A DNA stretch of 64,000 nucleotides from Herbaspirillum rubrisubalbicans (GCF_003719195.1 NZ_CP024996.1:2542001-2606000); one strand, 5' to 3'; counted from the first letter of the stretch, positions 44,691 to 55,227 are shown. Numbers and translations are program-made. The notes: generated by a model not told the origin, from the letters alone.

Positions 44691-45912
44691 ATCCCTGACC
44701 GAGATCGCGCGCCGCGATGCGCAGCCGGTCGGCTCCGTCACCACTGGTACCACCGATGCCCAGAGACGGGCACGCATCATTCCCATCGTCCCGGTCACGG
44801 CCATGAATGCCGATGAAACCGAGGTGGCGCGGCAGATGCAGATCTGCAATGCCTGCCGTTATTGTGAAGGGTTCTGCGCGGTGTTCCCGGCCATGACACG
44901 GCGCCTGGAATTCGGCAAGGCCGATGTGCATTACCTGGCCAACCTGTGCCACAACTGCGGGGCCTGCTATCACGCCTGCCAATATGCGCCGCCGCATGAG
45001 TTTGCAGTCAACGTGCCCAAGGCCATGGCACGGGTGCGGCTCGATACCTATTCCAGCTACGCCTGGCCGGCCGCCGCCGGCGCGCTGTACCGGCGTAACG
45101 GCCTGACCGTGGCGCTGGCGCTGGCCGGCGCGCTGGTGCTGTTCCTGCTGCTGGCGCTGGCGGCCAATGGCACGTTGGTGGCCAGTCCGGCTGGCGGCAA
45201 CTTCTACGCGGTCTTTCCGCATGGCCGGTTGGCGGCGATGTTCGGTACCGTCTTCGGTCTGGCGGTACTGGCGCTGGCGGTGGGGGTACGGCGCTTCTGG
45301 CGGGAAATCGCCGCCGGCACCGCCAGTGGTGCCAGTGCTGCAGCAGCGGCCGAGGCCAGCCACAACGTACTGACACTCACCTACCTGGGCGGTGGTCACG
45401 GCGAGGGCTGCAATGAGGCCGACGACGCCTATACGCTGCTGCGTCGGCGCTTCCACCATCTGACCTTCTACGGTTTCATGCTGTGCTTTGCCGCGACCTC
45501 GGTGGCGACCCTGTACCACTACCTGCTGGCGCTGGAAGCACCGTATCCGTTCTGGAGCCTGCCGGTTCTGCTGGGTACAACCGGTGGCATCGGTCTGCTG
45601 ATCGGCCCGGCCGGGTTGCTGTGGCTGAACCTGCGGCGTGACCCGGTCCGCGGCGACCTCCGTCAGCGCCCCATGGATCGCGCCTTCATCGTCTTGCTGC
45701 TGTTGATCAGCGCCACCGGCCTGGCCCTGCTGGCCTGGCGCGACAGTGCGGCCATGGCGCTCCTGCTGGCACTGCACCTGGGGTGCGTGATGGCGCTCTT
45801 CCTCACGCTGCCCTACGGCAAGTTCGCCCATGGCATCTACCGCAGCGCGGCGCTGCTCAAGTCGGCCATCGAGAAGCGCCAGCCGCTGCGCCACGATCCC
45901 GGCTCGGCCTGA
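44677..45912 (+). CDS. tcuB: Tricarballylate utilisation protein B
   Basis: A 411-residue membrane iron-sulfur protein. Two cluster-binding motifs are seen near residues ~58-110: [11 protein letters not shown] and [11 protein letters not shown]. Five or six membrane helices follow (from ~140), holding histidines likely to bind heme. TcuB passes electrons from the FAD of TcuA to the quinone pool. A 14-base overlap with tcuA means strong coupling. The transporter gene tcuC follows after ~110 bases. Confidence 0.92.
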   Translation: MQQLESLTEIARRDAQPVGSVTTGTTDAQRRARIIPIVPVTAMNADETEVARQMQICNACRYCEGFCAVFPAMTRRLEFGKADVHYLANLCHNCGACYHACQYAPPHEFAVNVPKAMARVRLDTYSSYAWPAAAGALYRRNGLTVALALAGALVLFLLLALAANGTLVASPAGGNFYAVFPHGRLAAMFGTVFGLAVLALAVGVRRFWREIAAGTASGASAAAAAEASHNVLTLTYLGGGHGEGCNEADDAYTLLRRRFHHLTFYGFMLCFAATSVATLYHYLLALEAPYPFWSLPVLLGTTGGIGLLIGPAGLLWLNLRRDPVRGDLRQRPMDRAFIVLLLLISATGLALLAWRDSAAMALLLALHLGCVMALFLTLPYGKFAHGIYRSAALLKSAIEKRQPLRHDPGSA

Positions 45913-46024
45913 TCCAGACCCGGATCCCGGGTGGTGGTATTGCTGCCACCTCCGGGGCTTTGCATCTCTCGCTACTTCCACGGCGACACCGCGTCGCCGA
46001 CAACAACATCAAGGAGACCTCATC

Positions 46025-47326
46025 ATGAGCACCCACCCCCACGTGCGCGGTTCGCGCGCAGGCGCCGTCCTGCGCGTGACCAGCGGCAATTTTCTGGAAC
46101 AGTTCGATTTCTTCCTGTTCGGCTTCTATGCCACCCACATTTCCAAGGTGTTCTTCCCGGCCAGCAGTGAATTCGCCTCGCTGATGCTGACCTTTGCGGT
46201 GTTCGGGGCCGGCTTTCTGATGCGTCCGCTGGGTGCCATCATTCTGGGGGCCTACATCGATGAAGTGGGCCGTCGCAAGGGGCTCATCGTCACGCTCTCC
46301 ATCATGGCCAGCGGCACCATCCTGATCGCCTGCGTACCCGGCTACGCCAGCATCGGTCTGCTGGCACCGCTGCTGGTACTGGCCGGACGGCTGTTGCAGG
46401 GCTTCTCGGCCGGTGCCGAGTTGGGCGGGGTGTCGGTCTACCTGGCCGAGATGGCTACACCCGGGCGCAAGGGTTTCTATACCGCCTGGCAATCGGCCAG
46501 TCAGCAGATCGCCATCGTGGTGGCGGCGCTGATGGGCTATGCCCTCAATGCCTGGTTGGATGCAGCGCAGATTGCCGCCTGGGGCTGGCGCATTCCCTTC
46601 TTCGTGGGTTGTCTCATCGTGCCCTTCATCTTCTTGCTGCGCCGCTCGCTGCAGGAGACCGAGGCCTTCCAGGCGCGCGCCCATCGTCCCGCACTGGGCG
46701 AGGTCTATCGCACCATGCTGGCCAACTGGAAGACGGTGATTGCCGGGATGCTGCTGGTGGCCATGACCACCACCACCTTCTATCTCATCACAGTCTATAC
46801 CCCCACCTTCGGTCGCGCGGTGTTGAAGCTCTCGACCCAGGCCAGCCTGGTGGTGACCTTGCTGGTGGGCCTGTCCAATTTCTGCTGGCTGCCCATCGGC
46901 GGCATGGTGTCGGACCGCATCGGTCGTCGTCCGGTGCTGCTGGCCATTACCGTGCTGGCCATCCTGACGGCCTATCCAGCTTTGTCGTGGCTGGCCGCCG
47001 CGCCCAGTGTCGAGCGCATGTTGCTGGTGCTGCTGTGGCTATCCTTCTTCTTTGGCATGTACAACGGTGCCATGGTGGCCGCGCTCACCGAGATCATGCC
47101 GGAACAGATCCGTGTGGCCGGATTCTCGCTGGCCTTCAGCCTGGCCACGGCAGTCTTCGGCGGTTTCACGCCGGCCATCTCGACCTGGCTCATCGAGCTC
47201 ACCGGCGACAAGGCCGCACCCGGTCTGTGGCTGACCTTCGCGGCCCTGTGCGGGCTGCTGGCCACCTTGATTCTCTATCGTGGCCAGGCGGTGGCGATGC
47301 GGGCGACCGCCTCGCGTGCCGGTTGA
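46025..47326 (+). CDS. tcuC: Tricarballylate/citrate:proton symporter
   Basis: A 433-residue MFS protein of the metabolite:H+ symporter branch with 12 helices, close to CitA/TcuC. It begins with a short hydrophilic end then [20 protein letters not shown]. The loop motif DEVGRRKGL and the half-way [11 protein letters not shown] are both present. AAGGAGACC precedes the ATG at 46025. Its position after tcuAB defines it as the uptake system for tricarballylate, though citrate uptake cannot be excluded. Confidence 0.88.
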   Translation: MSTHPHVRGSRAGAVLRVTSGNFLEQFDFFLFGFYATHISKVFFPASSEFASLMLTFAVFGAGFLMRPLGAIILGAYIDEVGRRKGLIVTLSIMASGTILIACVPGYASIGLLAPLLVLAGRLLQGFSAGAELGGVSVYLAEMATPGRKGFYTAWQSASQQIAIVVAALMGYALNAWLDAAQIAAWGWRIPFFVGCLIVPFIFLLRRSLQETEAFQARAHRPALGEVYRTMLANWKTVIAGMLLVAMTTTTFYLITVYTPTFGRAVLKLSTQASLVVTLLVGLSNFCWLPIGGMVSDRIGRRPVLLAITVLAILTAYPALSWLAAAPSVERMLLVLLWLSFFFGMYNGAMVAALTEIMPEQIRVAGFSLAFSLATAVFGGFTPAISTWLIELTGDKAAPGLWLTFAALCGLLATLILYRGQAVAMRATASRAG

Positions 47327-47350
47327 GTACAGTGGGCGCCGTACGCAGCC

Positions 47351-48124
47351 TTAACGCGACAGCGAGGGCGCCAGCAAGCCATTGACCGCATCGCTGACGA
47401 TGAGCGCCGGCAGCGAGCCGCGTTCATTGTCGACGATCACCGTATCCTTTTCGATGTCGCCCGGCAGCGCCAGTTGCGAGATGTAGTGGCAGTCGGCGCT
47501 GCAGGTGTAGCGCAGCACGGTGTTGCCGCGCACCGCCTCCAGGATGTACTGGCCGTTTTCCACGCCGTAGTAACGCACTGCCACCAGCGGCTGCGCATCG
47601 CTGGCCTGGGGATCGCGGTAGAAATACTGGCCGTGTTCAGCCCGCGTGTAATGCGGCCAGGGCGAGGCGCCATTCGGGGCCACGCCTTCGATCTGGCGGT
47701 CGTTCAGTCTCAGTTGCAAGGGTGGGGCAGCCGGGGGAATGGGCGCGGCGGGGGCGAGTGAAGCCAGGGCCGGCGCGGCAACGGAGGCCGTCACCGGCTC
47801 GGCCTGCGCCTGCAGCTCGGCCTGGCGTCGCTGATACCAGGCCAGCAGGCAATCGCGATCATGGCAATGATGTTCGCGCCAGAGCCACTGGGCGTCGCTG
47901 GCGGCGCGAAAGGCACGCACATCGGTGGCGGCCCGACGGGCCTGGCGGTAGGCGTGTCCCAACTGATCATCCAAGGCCGAGAGCTGAGGATCGTGGCAGA
48001 TGGTTTTTTCATTGGCTGAGCCGGCCTTGCTGCAATCGAAGCTGGCGGCTTGCGCGGTCGGGGCCTTGAAGCTGGCCAGCAGGGCCGCGCTGCTGAACAG
48101 GAGAACGAGGGGCAGGGCTTTCAT
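47351..48124 (-). CDS. Secreted DUF1311/LprI-like protein
   Basis: A 257-residue exported protein. A signal peptide ends near TAQAASFDCS. Residues ~28-105 match the lysozyme-inhibitor LprI/DUF1311 pattern: FDCSKAGSANEKTICHDPQLSALDDQLGHAY followed by a second Cys pair HHCHDRDC. A proline/alanine linker then leads to a different ~110-residue end with YYGVENGQYILEAVRGNTVLRYTC. GGAGAG precedes the ATG at 48124. The function may be binding of lysozyme or the cell wall; this is not certain. It converges with tcuC. Confidence 0.75.
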   Translation of the reverse strand: MKALPLVLLFSSAALLASFKAPTAQAASFDCSKAGSANEKTICHDPQLSALDDQLGHAYRQARRAATDVRAFRAASDAQWLWREHHCHDRDCLLAWYQRRQAELQAQAEPVTASVAAPALASLAPAAPIPPAAPPLQLRLNDRQIEGVAPNGASPWPHYTRAEHGQYFYRDPQASDAQPLVAVRYYGVENGQYILEAVRGNTVLRYTCSADCHYISQLALPGDIEKDTVIVDNERGSLPALIVSDAVNGLLAPSLSR

Positions 48125-48339
48125 GGCGAGACTCTCCGTATTGCTGGAACTGATGGGGCGCCAGCATGGCACCGCCACCACGCCGCCAAAACGCGGAGAA
48201 GAAAGGGATTTTTTCCAAAATCTTTGCACCTGAAAAAGCGCGTTGGGCATTCTTCACAATCGATGCTTGCGGCGTTTGCGCAAGGGCCGGCACATCCAAG
48301 TAGAATCGCGGTCTTCAACCACATCAAGTAGTCAATCCG

Positions 48340-50748
48340 GTGACCGTCGCACAGGACCATTTGCCCCCGTCGCAGCTACGCCCAGGCGAGCGCGCCGGTT
48401 TCATCGTATCGCGCCATTGGCGCGATACGCCGGCCGGGGTCGAGATCGAACTATGGCTGGCCACCGACGACGGGCCACAATGCCTGCGTCTGCCACCGCA
48501 ACCGGCCGTGGCCTTCGTGCCGCAGGAACAGGCCGAGCGGGTGCAGGCGTTGATCCAGGACGAACGCGGCATGGAGTTGCGCCCGCTGGAGCATTTGAAG
48601 GATTTCAGCCAGCGTCCGGTGCTGGGTTTGTATGCGCGCCAGTACCGCAAGCTGCTGAAGATGGAAAAGACCCTGCTGGCCGCCGGTATTGCCGTCTATG
48701 AAGCCGACATCCGCCCGCCCGAGCGCTACCTGATGGAGCGCTTCATCAACGCACCGTTGGCCTTCCAGGGCGTGGATGACGGTCACGGCGCGCTGGTCGA
48801 AGCGCGCATCCGCCCCTTGCCGGGCTATCGGCCACCCCTGAAGCTGGCCTCGCTGGATATCGAAACCAGTTGGCAGGGCGAGCTCTACAGCATCGCCATC
48901 GAAGGCTGCGGCCAGCGCAGCGTCTATGCACTGGGACCACCCAGCGGGGCGGTCGAGGCGGTGGATTTCGAGCTGCAGTTCTGCGCCACGCGCAAGGAGC
49001 TGATCGACTGCCTCAATGCCTGGATGGCACGTCACGACCCGGATGCCATCATCGGCTGGAACCTGGTCCAGTTCGACCTTAATGTATTGCAAAAGCAAGC
49101 GCAGAAATACCAGACCACGTTGCGCCTGGGCCGTGCCGGGCGCGTGCTGGAGTGGCGCCAACACGGCCTGCGCGCCAACCACCTGCTGGTGAGTGCGCCT
49201 GGCCGGCTGGTGATCGATGGTATCGAAAGTCTGCGCTCGGCGTTCTGGAACTTTCCCTCCTTCAGCCTGGAAAACGTGGCGCAATCGCTGCTGGGCGAGG
49301 GCAAGGCGATTGCCACGCCCTACCAGCGCATGGATGAGATCGACCGCATGTTTGCCGAGGACAAGGCAGCCCTGGCTACCTACAACCTCAAGGATTGCGA
49401 GCTGGTCACGCGCATCTTTGCCAAGACCGAAATCCTCTCCTTCCTGCTGGAACGCGCCAGCGTCACCGGCCTGCAGGCCGACCGCAGCGGCGGCTCGGTG
49501 GCCGCCTTCACCCATCTCTACCTGCCGCATATGCATCGCAAGGGCTATGTGGCGCCCAACCTGGGTGAGGCCGAAGCGCTGGCCAGTCCGGGCGGCTTCG
49601 TCATGGATTCTCGCCCGGGGCTGTATGACTCGGTGATCGTGCTGGATTACAAGAGCCTGTATCCCAGCATCATCCGCACCTTCCTGATCGATCCGGTGGG
49701 CTTGGTCGATGGCACCCTCAATGAACCGGAGGCGCAGACCGTGCCTGGTTTCAACGGGGCGCGCTTTTCGCGCCGGAGCCATAGCCTGCCGGCCATCATC
49801 GAACAGATCTGGCAGGGCCGCGAAGTGGCCAAGGCCCAGGGCAACAAGCCCTTGCAGCAGGCGCTGAAGATCATCATGAATTCCTTCTACGGAGTCCTGG
49901 GCTCGACCGCCTGCCGCTTCTTCGATTCGCGCCTGGCCTCATCCATCACCCGGCGCGGTCACGAAATCATGCATCGCACGCGCGAGCTGATCGAGCAGCA
50001 GGGTGTCGAAGTGATCTATGGCGACACCGATTCCACCTTCGTCTGGCTACGCAAACCCCATGACGATGCGCAGGCGCGCCAGATCGGCCTGCAACTGACC
50101 GCGCTCATCAATGACTGGTGGCGCCGACATCTATCCGAGCAATATGGGTTGGAGAGTGCGCTGGAGCTGCAGTTCGAGGTGCATTACCAGCGCTTCCTGA
50201 TGCCCAACATCCGCGGTTCCGATACCGGCAGCAAGAAGCGTTACGCCGGCTACGTGCGCAGCGCCGATGGCCAGGACAAGGTCACCTACAAGGGGCTGGA
50301 AACGGTACGCACCGACTGGTCGCCGCTGGCCCAGCGCTTCCAGCAGGCGCTGTACCTGCGCATCTTCCGCGGCGAACCCTATCGTGACTTCATCACCGGC
50401 TACGTGGCCGATCTGCTGGCTGGGCGACTGGATGAACTGCTGGTCTATCGCAAGCGCCTGCGGCGCCAGCTCGACCATTACGAAAAGAACGTGCCGCCCC
50501 ATGTGCGCGCGGCGCGCCTGGCCGATCAGGTCAATGAAGAGGGCGGGCGGCCCCTGCAATACCAGCAAGGGGGCTGGATCAACTACGTCATGACCACGGC
50601 CGGCCCGGAACCGCTGGAAAAGCGCCGCGCCGCCATCGACTATGCGCACTACCTGGAGCGCCAACTGGCGCCGGTAGCCGATGCCATCCTGGTGTTCGTG
50701 GGCGACAGCTTTGCCGCAGTGACTTCACCCCAGCAGGAATTGTTTTAA
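48340..50748 (+). CDS. polB: DNA polymerase II
   Basis: An 802-residue family B DNA polymerase with proofreading. Exonuclease motifs are SLDIETSW (Exo I) and YNLKDCELVTRIF (Exo III). Polymerase motifs follow: DYKSLYPSIIRTF (motif A), KIIMNSFYGVLGS (motif B) and YGDTDSTFVWL (motif C). All catalytic aspartates are present. A GTG start at 48340 is used. In E. coli this enzyme is SOS-induced and bypasses or restarts at lesions. I did not find a clear LexA box upstream. Length is close to the usual ~785 residues. Confidence 0.96.
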   Translation: MTVAQDHLPPSQLRPGERAGFIVSRHWRDTPAGVEIELWLATDDGPQCLRLPPQPAVAFVPQEQAERVQALIQDERGMELRPLEHLKDFSQRPVLGLYARQYRKLLKMEKTLLAAGIAVYEADIRPPERYLMERFINAPLAFQGVDDGHGALVEARIRPLPGYRPPLKLASLDIETSWQGELYSIAIEGCGQRSVYALGPPSGAVEAVDFELQFCATRKELIDCLNAWMARHDPDAIIGWNLVQFDLNVLQKQAQKYQTTLRLGRAGRVLEWRQHGLRANHLLVSAPGRLVIDGIESLRSAFWNFPSFSLENVAQSLLGEGKAIATPYQRMDEIDRMFAEDKAALATYNLKDCELVTRIFAKTEILSFLLERASVTGLQADRSGGSVAAFTHLYLPHMHRKGYVAPNLGEAEALASPGGFVMDSRPGLYDSVIVLDYKSLYPSIIRTFLIDPVGLVDGTLNEPEAQTVPGFNGARFSRRSHSLPAIIEQIWQGREVAKAQGNKPLQQALKIIMNSFYGVLGSTACRFFDSRLASSITRRGHEIMHRTRELIEQQGVEVIYGDTDSTFVWLRKPHDDAQARQIGLQLTALINDWWRRHLSEQYGLESALELQFEVHYQRFLMPNIRGSDTGSKKRYAGYVRSADGQDKVTYKGLETVRTDWSPLAQRFQQALYLRIFRGEPYRDFITGYVADLLAGRLDELLVYRKRLRRQLDHYEKNVPPHVRAARLADQVNEEGGRPLQYQQGGWINYVMTTAGPEPLEKRRAAIDYAHYLERQLAPVADAILVFVGDSFAAVTSPQQELF

Positions 50749-50781
50749 ATTGTTTTAATTTTTTTGTGGTTTTCCGAAGTC

Positions 50782-50802
50782 CTCTGACCTCTGATCTCTA
50801 AT
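50782..50802. repeat. Tandem heptamer repeat (3 units)
   Basis: CTCTGAC-CTCTGAT-CTCTAAT, the same heptamer as at 1259-1279 and, inverted, at 7374-7401. It lies between polB and the convergent small gene, immediately beside a terminator. Confidence 0.7.
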
Positions 50803-50803
50803 G

Positions 50804-50837
50804 AAAAAGGGCCGGATTCAGAGAATCCAACCCTTTC
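50804..50837 (-). terminator. Terminator of the small membrane protein gene
   Basis: On the minus strand AAAGGG-TT-GGATT pairs with AATCC-GG-CCCTTT, followed by TTTTTCATT. The stem has a two-base mismatch. It may also stop polB transcripts from the other side, with a shorter T-run. Confidence 0.75.
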
Positions 50838-50861
50838 ATGCCGCAACGGGATCAGCAGTGT

Positions 50862-51059
50862 TTAGCGGTGATAGGTATCGCGCTCATGCGCTTGCGCACG
50901 TTCATTGCGCACCTTCACCCGCACCGGCTGACGCGCCGCTTTGTGATAGACCGATTGCCAGACGAACAAGCCGAAGCCCAGCGCGCCCGCCAACAGGTAC
51001 AAGGCATAGAAAGCCGCGAGGTAGCTAGCGTAGTGCAGCAGGGTGGGGATGATGGCCAT
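50862..51059 (-). CDS. Small single-helix membrane protein
   Basis: A 65-residue protein: a short start (MAIIPTLLHYAS), a hydrophobic helix at ~10-35 (YLAAFYALYLLAGALGFGLFVWQ) and a basic, hydrophilic tail (RQPVRVKVRNERAQAHERD). AGGAGA precedes the ATG, and a terminator follows the stop, so it is likely a genuine gene. I do not recognise a family. It lies between convergent polB and the Bcr/CflA transporter. Confidence 0.6.
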   Translation of the reverse strand: MAIIPTLLHYASYLAAFYALYLLAGALGFGLFVWQSVYHKAARQPVRVKVRNERAQAHERDTYHR

Positions 51060-51125
51060 GGCGTTCTCCTGAGAATGAATCAGTGTCGATGGCCCCATCG
51101 TATGCCTGCTGTGCGTGGTCGGCTA

Positions 51126-52367
51126 TCAGGGTTTTTCTGATAGGCCGGTTGGCAACACTGCCGCTGTCGGCACCTGCAGGTGATGCAGCAGCTTGCCCAC
51201 CATGGCCACCACCGTCAGCGCGACGATGCAAAAGAACACGGCCAGGGGCGTAAGGCTATGGATGGATACGAAACCGGCCAGCCCCATCATGGCCGACGAC
51301 ACCAGCAGCAGCGCAAAGCCCAGGATGGCGCTGGTCAGGCCGGCAATGTGCGGGAAGATGGAATTGCCCTTGGCCATCAGCGTCGGATACATCGCGCCGG
51401 CGCAGAAAGCCATCACCAGCACCGGCACGATCAAAGTCCACACTCGCAAGCCCAGGCCCAGTGCCAATGCCAGCATCACGAAAGCGGCCAGCGTCATGAC
51501 CCGCGCGCCGATGCGCAGGCGCTGCTCGGCGGTGGGTAGGCGAGGGTGGTGCAGGCGGTTGGAAATGCCACCCAGGAAATACATCATGCCAATGGCCAGG
51601 GCCAGGTAACCGAAGAAGGTCGGTGGCTGCTGCAGGGTGTTTTGCACCATGAAGGGCCCGACGATGTTGAACACCAGCAGGATGCTGTAGCACAGGCCCT
51701 GCGCCAGGAAGCAGCTCTGGAACACCGGGCTGGCCAGCACCAGGCGGGCATTCTTGAACAGCGTGCCCGGATGCAGGTGCACCGGCTGGGCCAGGGTTTC
51801 ACGGTAGCGCCACAGGATGACCCACATCCCCAAGGAATAGACCAACAGGAATACCAGGCAGGAGCGCCAGCCAAAGGCTTCCTGCAGGTGCGCGCCGATC
51901 ACCGGCGCCACGATGGGCGCTAGCCCCCAGGCGGTGGCCATGTAGGTGTAGGCATGGATCAGGGTTTGCCCGCTGAAGGAGTCGGTGATGATGGCCTTGG
52001 CCAGCAGGTTGGTGGCGGCAATGCCAAAGCCTTGCAGCACCCGCGCGGCGACGAAGGTTTCCAGGTTGGGTGCTGCCAGCGAGAGCACGCAGCCCAGCGT
52101 GAACAGGCCCAGGCCCAGCATCAGGACGCGCTTGCGGCCATAGGCGTCGGCCAGCGGGCCGAACACCAGTTGACCGAAGGCATAGGCGATCAGGTAGGCG
52201 GTCACGCTGATCTGGATGGCCTGGGCCGAGGTGCCGTAGTCGATGGCCATCTTCGGCAAGGCCGGCACGTACAGGTCGATGGCCAACTGACCGGCCGAGG
52301 CGAAGGCACAGATCAGGAACAGCAGGAAACGCGGGTGGTTGGGAGGATGCTTGGCGAGGGTGCTCAT
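51126..52367 (-). CDS. Bcr/CflA-family MFS drug efflux transporter
   Basis: A 413-residue transporter with 12 membrane helices, of the Bcr/CflA drug-resistance group. It starts with hydrophilic residues, then SAGQLAIDLYVPALPKMA (the first helix of this group), FGPLADAYGRKRVL in the loop after helix 2, and an ARVLQGFG motif C-like helix. It exports small molecules such as bicyclomycin or chloramphenicol in relatives; the substrate here is unknown. It is divergent from the MCP gene, and no regulator is adjacent. Confidence 0.85.
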   Translation of the reverse strand: MSTLAKHPPNHPRFLLFLICAFASAGQLAIDLYVPALPKMAIDYGTSAQAIQISVTAYLIAYAFGQLVFGPLADAYGRKRVLMLGLGLFTLGCVLSLAAPNLETFVAARVLQGFGIAATNLLAKAIITDSFSGQTLIHAYTYMATAWGLAPIVAPVIGAHLQEAFGWRSCLVFLLVYSLGMWVILWRYRETLAQPVHLHPGTLFKNARLVLASPVFQSCFLAQGLCYSILLVFNIVGPFMVQNTLQQPPTFFGYLALAIGMMYFLGGISNRLHHPRLPTAEQRLRIGARVMTLAAFVMLALALGLGLRVWTLIVPVLVMAFCAGAMYPTLMAKGNSIFPHIAGLTSAILGFALLLVSSAMMGLAGFVSIHSLTPLAVFFCIVALTVVAMVGKLLHHLQVPTAAVLPTGLSEKP

Positions 52368-52698
52368 GGAAAGGGGGAAGGATGCTGCATCAGTAGGACC
52401 GCTATTGTGAACCTTGATGCGGTTTTCTGCTGACGCTCACCTGATCGTGAGCAAACTGTCTCTGATAGCAAGAATATGGGCTGATGTTTTTGTCATTAAA
52501 CAGGATAGTTTTAGAGAGAAATTCAAATTTATTCGAGAGAAAAAACGAAGTAATTCGAGATTGTTCCAGCATATTTTTGTCATTCCGCCCAAGTCCTTCT
52601 GCCCCACGTATCGTCCCCCCTGCCGGCCCGCCAAGCACAGCCCATCAGGCTGTAGGCGCAGAGGCTGCTGCATCTACAGACGAACAGGGAGGGAAAAG
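52368..52698. other. AT-rich intergenic region upstream of the MCP gene
   Basis: The ~330 bases between the transporter and the MCP gene are much richer in A and T from ~52440 to 52590 than the rest of the window. An 11-bp direct repeat TTTTTGTCATT occurs at 52487-52497 and 52574-52584, and ATTCGAGA occurs twice between them. I see no gene. This could hold promoters and nucleoid-protein sites. Confidence 0.5.
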
Positions 52699-54420
52699 AT
52701 GTCCATTTACAAACGTTTTTCGATCAGGCAGATCTTGCTGGCGCTGACGGTCTCCGTGGTGCTCATCATGGCGCTGCTGGTGGCCGTGGCGGTGGCCGAG
52801 GCGCAGGCCAACCATGTCCTGGCCGAAGCCCACGCGCGGCATCATCTGTCCCAGCAACTGGCCAGTGAACTACGCCAGAGTTCGGACGACCTCACGCGCC
52901 TGGCGCGTACCTATGTGGTGACCGGCAACCCCGACTATGAGCAGCAATATCAGGCCATCCTGGATATCCGCGATGGCAAGCGGCCCCGCCCGCAGCACTA
53001 CCAGCGCATCTACTGGGATCTGGTTGCCGCCGATGGCCAGCCGCCGCGCCCGGACAGCACGCTGACGGCTTCGCTGGAGAGCCTCATGCGCCAGGCCGGC
53101 TTCAGCCGGGCGGAAATGGACAAGCTGATGGAGGCCAAGAACAATTCCGACGCCCTGGTGGCTACCGAGACGCGTGCCATGCAGATGATCAAGGGGCGTT
53201 ACCAGGATCAACAGGGGGGCTTTTTTCGTCTGGCCGAACCGGACCTGGAGCAAGCTCGCACGCTCATGCACGACCATGCCTACCATCTGGAGAAGGCCAG
53301 GATCATGCGCCCGGTCGACGATTTCCTGGCCATGCTGGAGGCCCGCACCACGTATGAGATCGCCCAGGCACAACAACGGGCCGATCGCCTCAATGTCCTC
53401 ACCTATGTGTTGGCGGGGCTGGTGCTGGTGGTGCTGGCATTGAGCCTGGTGAGCCTGTATCGCCTGATTGCCGGGCCGCTGTCCCAGGCCGCCCAGGTGG
53501 CCACCCGCGTGGCGCAGGGCGATCTGAGCGGGGTCATCGAGGTCGAGCTCAAGGGCGAAACCGGGCAATTGCTCTCATCCCTGCAACACATGCGCCAGGG
53601 CTTGAGCCATATCGTGCGCCAGGTGCGGCAGAGTGCGCGGGTCATGCGCGGTTCGGCCGGCGACATCGCCGACGGCGCGCTGGATCTGGCCATGCGTTCG
53701 GAGCAGCAGGCCAGTTCGCTGCAACAGACGGCGGCGGCCATGGAGCAATTGAGCAGTACCGTGCAACAGAGCGCGCAACACGCCCGTCAAGCCAGTGCCC
53801 TGGCCGAGTCGGCAGCACGGGGAGCGGTCGATGGCGGGGCGGCGGTCAGCCAAGTAGTCGAGGCCATGAACGTGTTGCAGGGCGCGGCCGGACGTATCGT
53901 GGACATCATCTCGGTGATCGATGCCATCGCCTTCCAGACCAATATCCTGGCCTTGAACGCTGCCGTGGAAGCGGCTCGCGCTGGCAGCGAGGGCCGCAGC
54001 TTTGCCGTGGTGGCCAGCGAAGTGCGGGTTCTGGCGCAGCGCTCGGCGGACGCCGCGCATGAAATCAAGCGCCTGATCGGGGCCTCGGTACAGAGTATCG
54101 AAGAGGGCTGCCAGCGCGCTCAGGTGGCCGGTCAGACCATGCAGGAGGTGGTGAGCAAGGTCGACCGGGTCAGCCAGGTGATTGCCGAGATGGCCAGCGT
54201 GAGCGTGCAGCAGTCCGCCGGCGTAGTGCAGATCGCCCAGGCGGTGAGCGCCATGGATCAGGTGACCCAGCACAACGCCGTGCTGGTCCAGCAATCGGCG
54301 GCCGCCGCCGAGGCCATGCGCCTGGCCACCGAGCGCATGAGCAAGCTGGTCGGCGCCTTCCGGCTGGACCATGGCGATGTACCTGAGGATGATGGCCTGG
54401 TGATCGATATGGCGGCCTGA
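52699..54420 (+). CDS. Methyl-accepting chemotaxis protein
   Basis: A 573-residue transmembrane receptor: helix ~10-32, periplasmic helical sensor ~33-228 containing [18 protein letters not shown], helix ~232-253, HAMP ~254-310 and a full MCP signalling domain to ~560. The tip is [18 protein letters not shown], with [17 protein letters not shown] after it. No CheR-docking pentapeptide is visible at the end. The ATG at 52699 follows GGGAGGG. It probably feeds a chromosomal CheA/CheW array outside the window, not the module at 4890-10175. The ligand is unknown. Confidence 0.93.
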   Translation: MSIYKRFSIRQILLALTVSVVLIMALLVAVAVAEAQANHVLAEAHARHHLSQQLASELRQSSDDLTRLARTYVVTGNPDYEQQYQAILDIRDGKRPRPQHYQRIYWDLVAADGQPPRPDSTLTASLESLMRQAGFSRAEMDKLMEAKNNSDALVATETRAMQMIKGRYQDQQGGFFRLAEPDLEQARTLMHDHAYHLEKARIMRPVDDFLAMLEARTTYEIAQAQQRADRLNVLTYVLAGLVLVVLALSLVSLYRLIAGPLSQAAQVATRVAQGDLSGVIEVELKGETGQLLSSLQHMRQGLSHIVRQVRQSARVMRGSAGDIADGALDLAMRSEQQASSLQQTAAAMEQLSSTVQQSAQHARQASALAESAARGAVDGGAAVSQVVEAMNVLQGAAGRIVDIISVIDAIAFQTNILALNAAVEAARAGSEGRSFAVVASEVRVLAQRSADAAHEIKRLIGASVQSIEEGCQRAQVAGQTMQEVVSKVDRVSQVIAEMASVSVQQSAGVVQIAQAVSAMDQVTQHNAVLVQQSAAAAEAMRLATERMSKLVGAFRLDHGDVPEDDGLVIDMAA

Positions 54421-54454
54421 AGCGGCCAGTGCTACAGCGGCGACCTGGAATGGT

Positions 54455-54844
54455 TCAGACGATCTTGCAGGGGATCGTGGCGTCTTCGTCCAGGCTGTAG
54501 ACGGCGCACAGCCGATGGTAGCCATCGGCCACCACGGTGCGCACGCCTTCCTGGCGCATCAGCAGCAGCGGCGAGAGCGGTGTGCCAGCCTTGATCTTCT
54601 GCACGTCCTTTTCGACATGGGCGTTGTTCATGCCCAGCGGCGAGAGGCCGGAGGCGCGCAGGATATCCTTGGCCTTGAAGCCGGACATCGGCGCAGCCCG
54701 CAGGCGCTGCACCAGGTCGGCGCTCTGCTTGTCGTCATAGAGCAGGTTCAGAAAGGACTGGGCCGCCGGGTAGTCGTGTTCCTCGGGCTGCGCCAGCCAG
54801 TGGATGGTGGTCTTGTCGTTCTTCTCGTTCTTGTCCGGCATCAC
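54455..54844 (-). CDS. ParB-like domain protein
   Basis: A 129-residue soluble protein. Its carboxy half has the ParB/Srx-type pattern: TPLSPLLLM followed by RTVVADGYHRLCAVYSLDE, where the G-x-H-R type loop corresponds to the nucleotide-binding or catalytic motif of ParB-like proteins. There is no helix-turn-helix and no nearby parA, so a partition role is unlikely. Some such proteins are nucleases or CTPases. It is coupled by ATGA to the lipoprotein gene upstream. Function unknown. Confidence 0.65.
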   Translation of the reverse strand: MMPDKNEKNDKTTIHWLAQPEEHDYPAAQSFLNLLYDDKQSADLVQRLRAAPMSGFKAKDILRASGLSPLGMNNAHVEKDVQKIKAGTPLSPLLLMRQEGVRTVVADGYHRLCAVYSLDEDATIPCKIV

Positions 54845-55227
54845 TTGGCTCCTTCATGGTCGGGAAGATTCGTATCTTGCACGATGACGGCCAGTTCGTC
54901 ATGGGAACATTGCCCCGCTTCGATCTCCACGCGTTGATGCAGCTGCAGCTTCATTGCCGAGGGGATCACGGCATACGTGGTGGTCTTGAAATGACTGGCC
55001 CAATGTTCATAGCGGATGACCGCAAAGCGGGTGCCCTCACGCAACTGCGTGAGGTGGCTGGCCACGCAGGGGGGCAGTAACCCGACCTGGGCTTGGGCAT
55101 CGATGAAGCCTTGCACCACACCTACGGAGGTGTGAATGTCGGACGGGCTCGTCCATGAGCAGGCCGACAGGGCCAGCAGGGTCAGTATTGCCAGCAGCGT
55201 GGCGGTGTTCTTGCAGGACAGGGTCAT
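54841..55227 (-). CDS. Small lipoprotein
   Basis: A 128-residue exported protein with a signal sequence ending in a lipobox, LLALSAC (Cys23). The remaining sequence has no recognised domain; it contains FAVIRYEHWASHFKTTTYAVIPSAM-like strands consistent with a small beta-rich fold. AGGAGA precedes the ATG. It overlaps the ParB-like gene by four bases, an unusual pairing of a membrane-anchored and a cytoplasmic protein. The porin gene starts upstream on the same strand. Confidence 0.65.
   Translation of the reverse strand: MTLSCKNTATLLAILTLLALSACSWTSPSDIHTSVGVVQGFIDAQAQVGLLPPCVASHLTQLREGTRFAVIRYEHWASHFKTTTYAVIPSAMKLQLHQRVEIEAGQCSHDELAVIVQDTNLPDHEGAK

Noticed and set aside
54455..54844. Chromosome or plasmid partition function for the ParB-like protein
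   Set aside because: There is no helix-turn-helix domain, no parA and no parS-like palindrome nearby.
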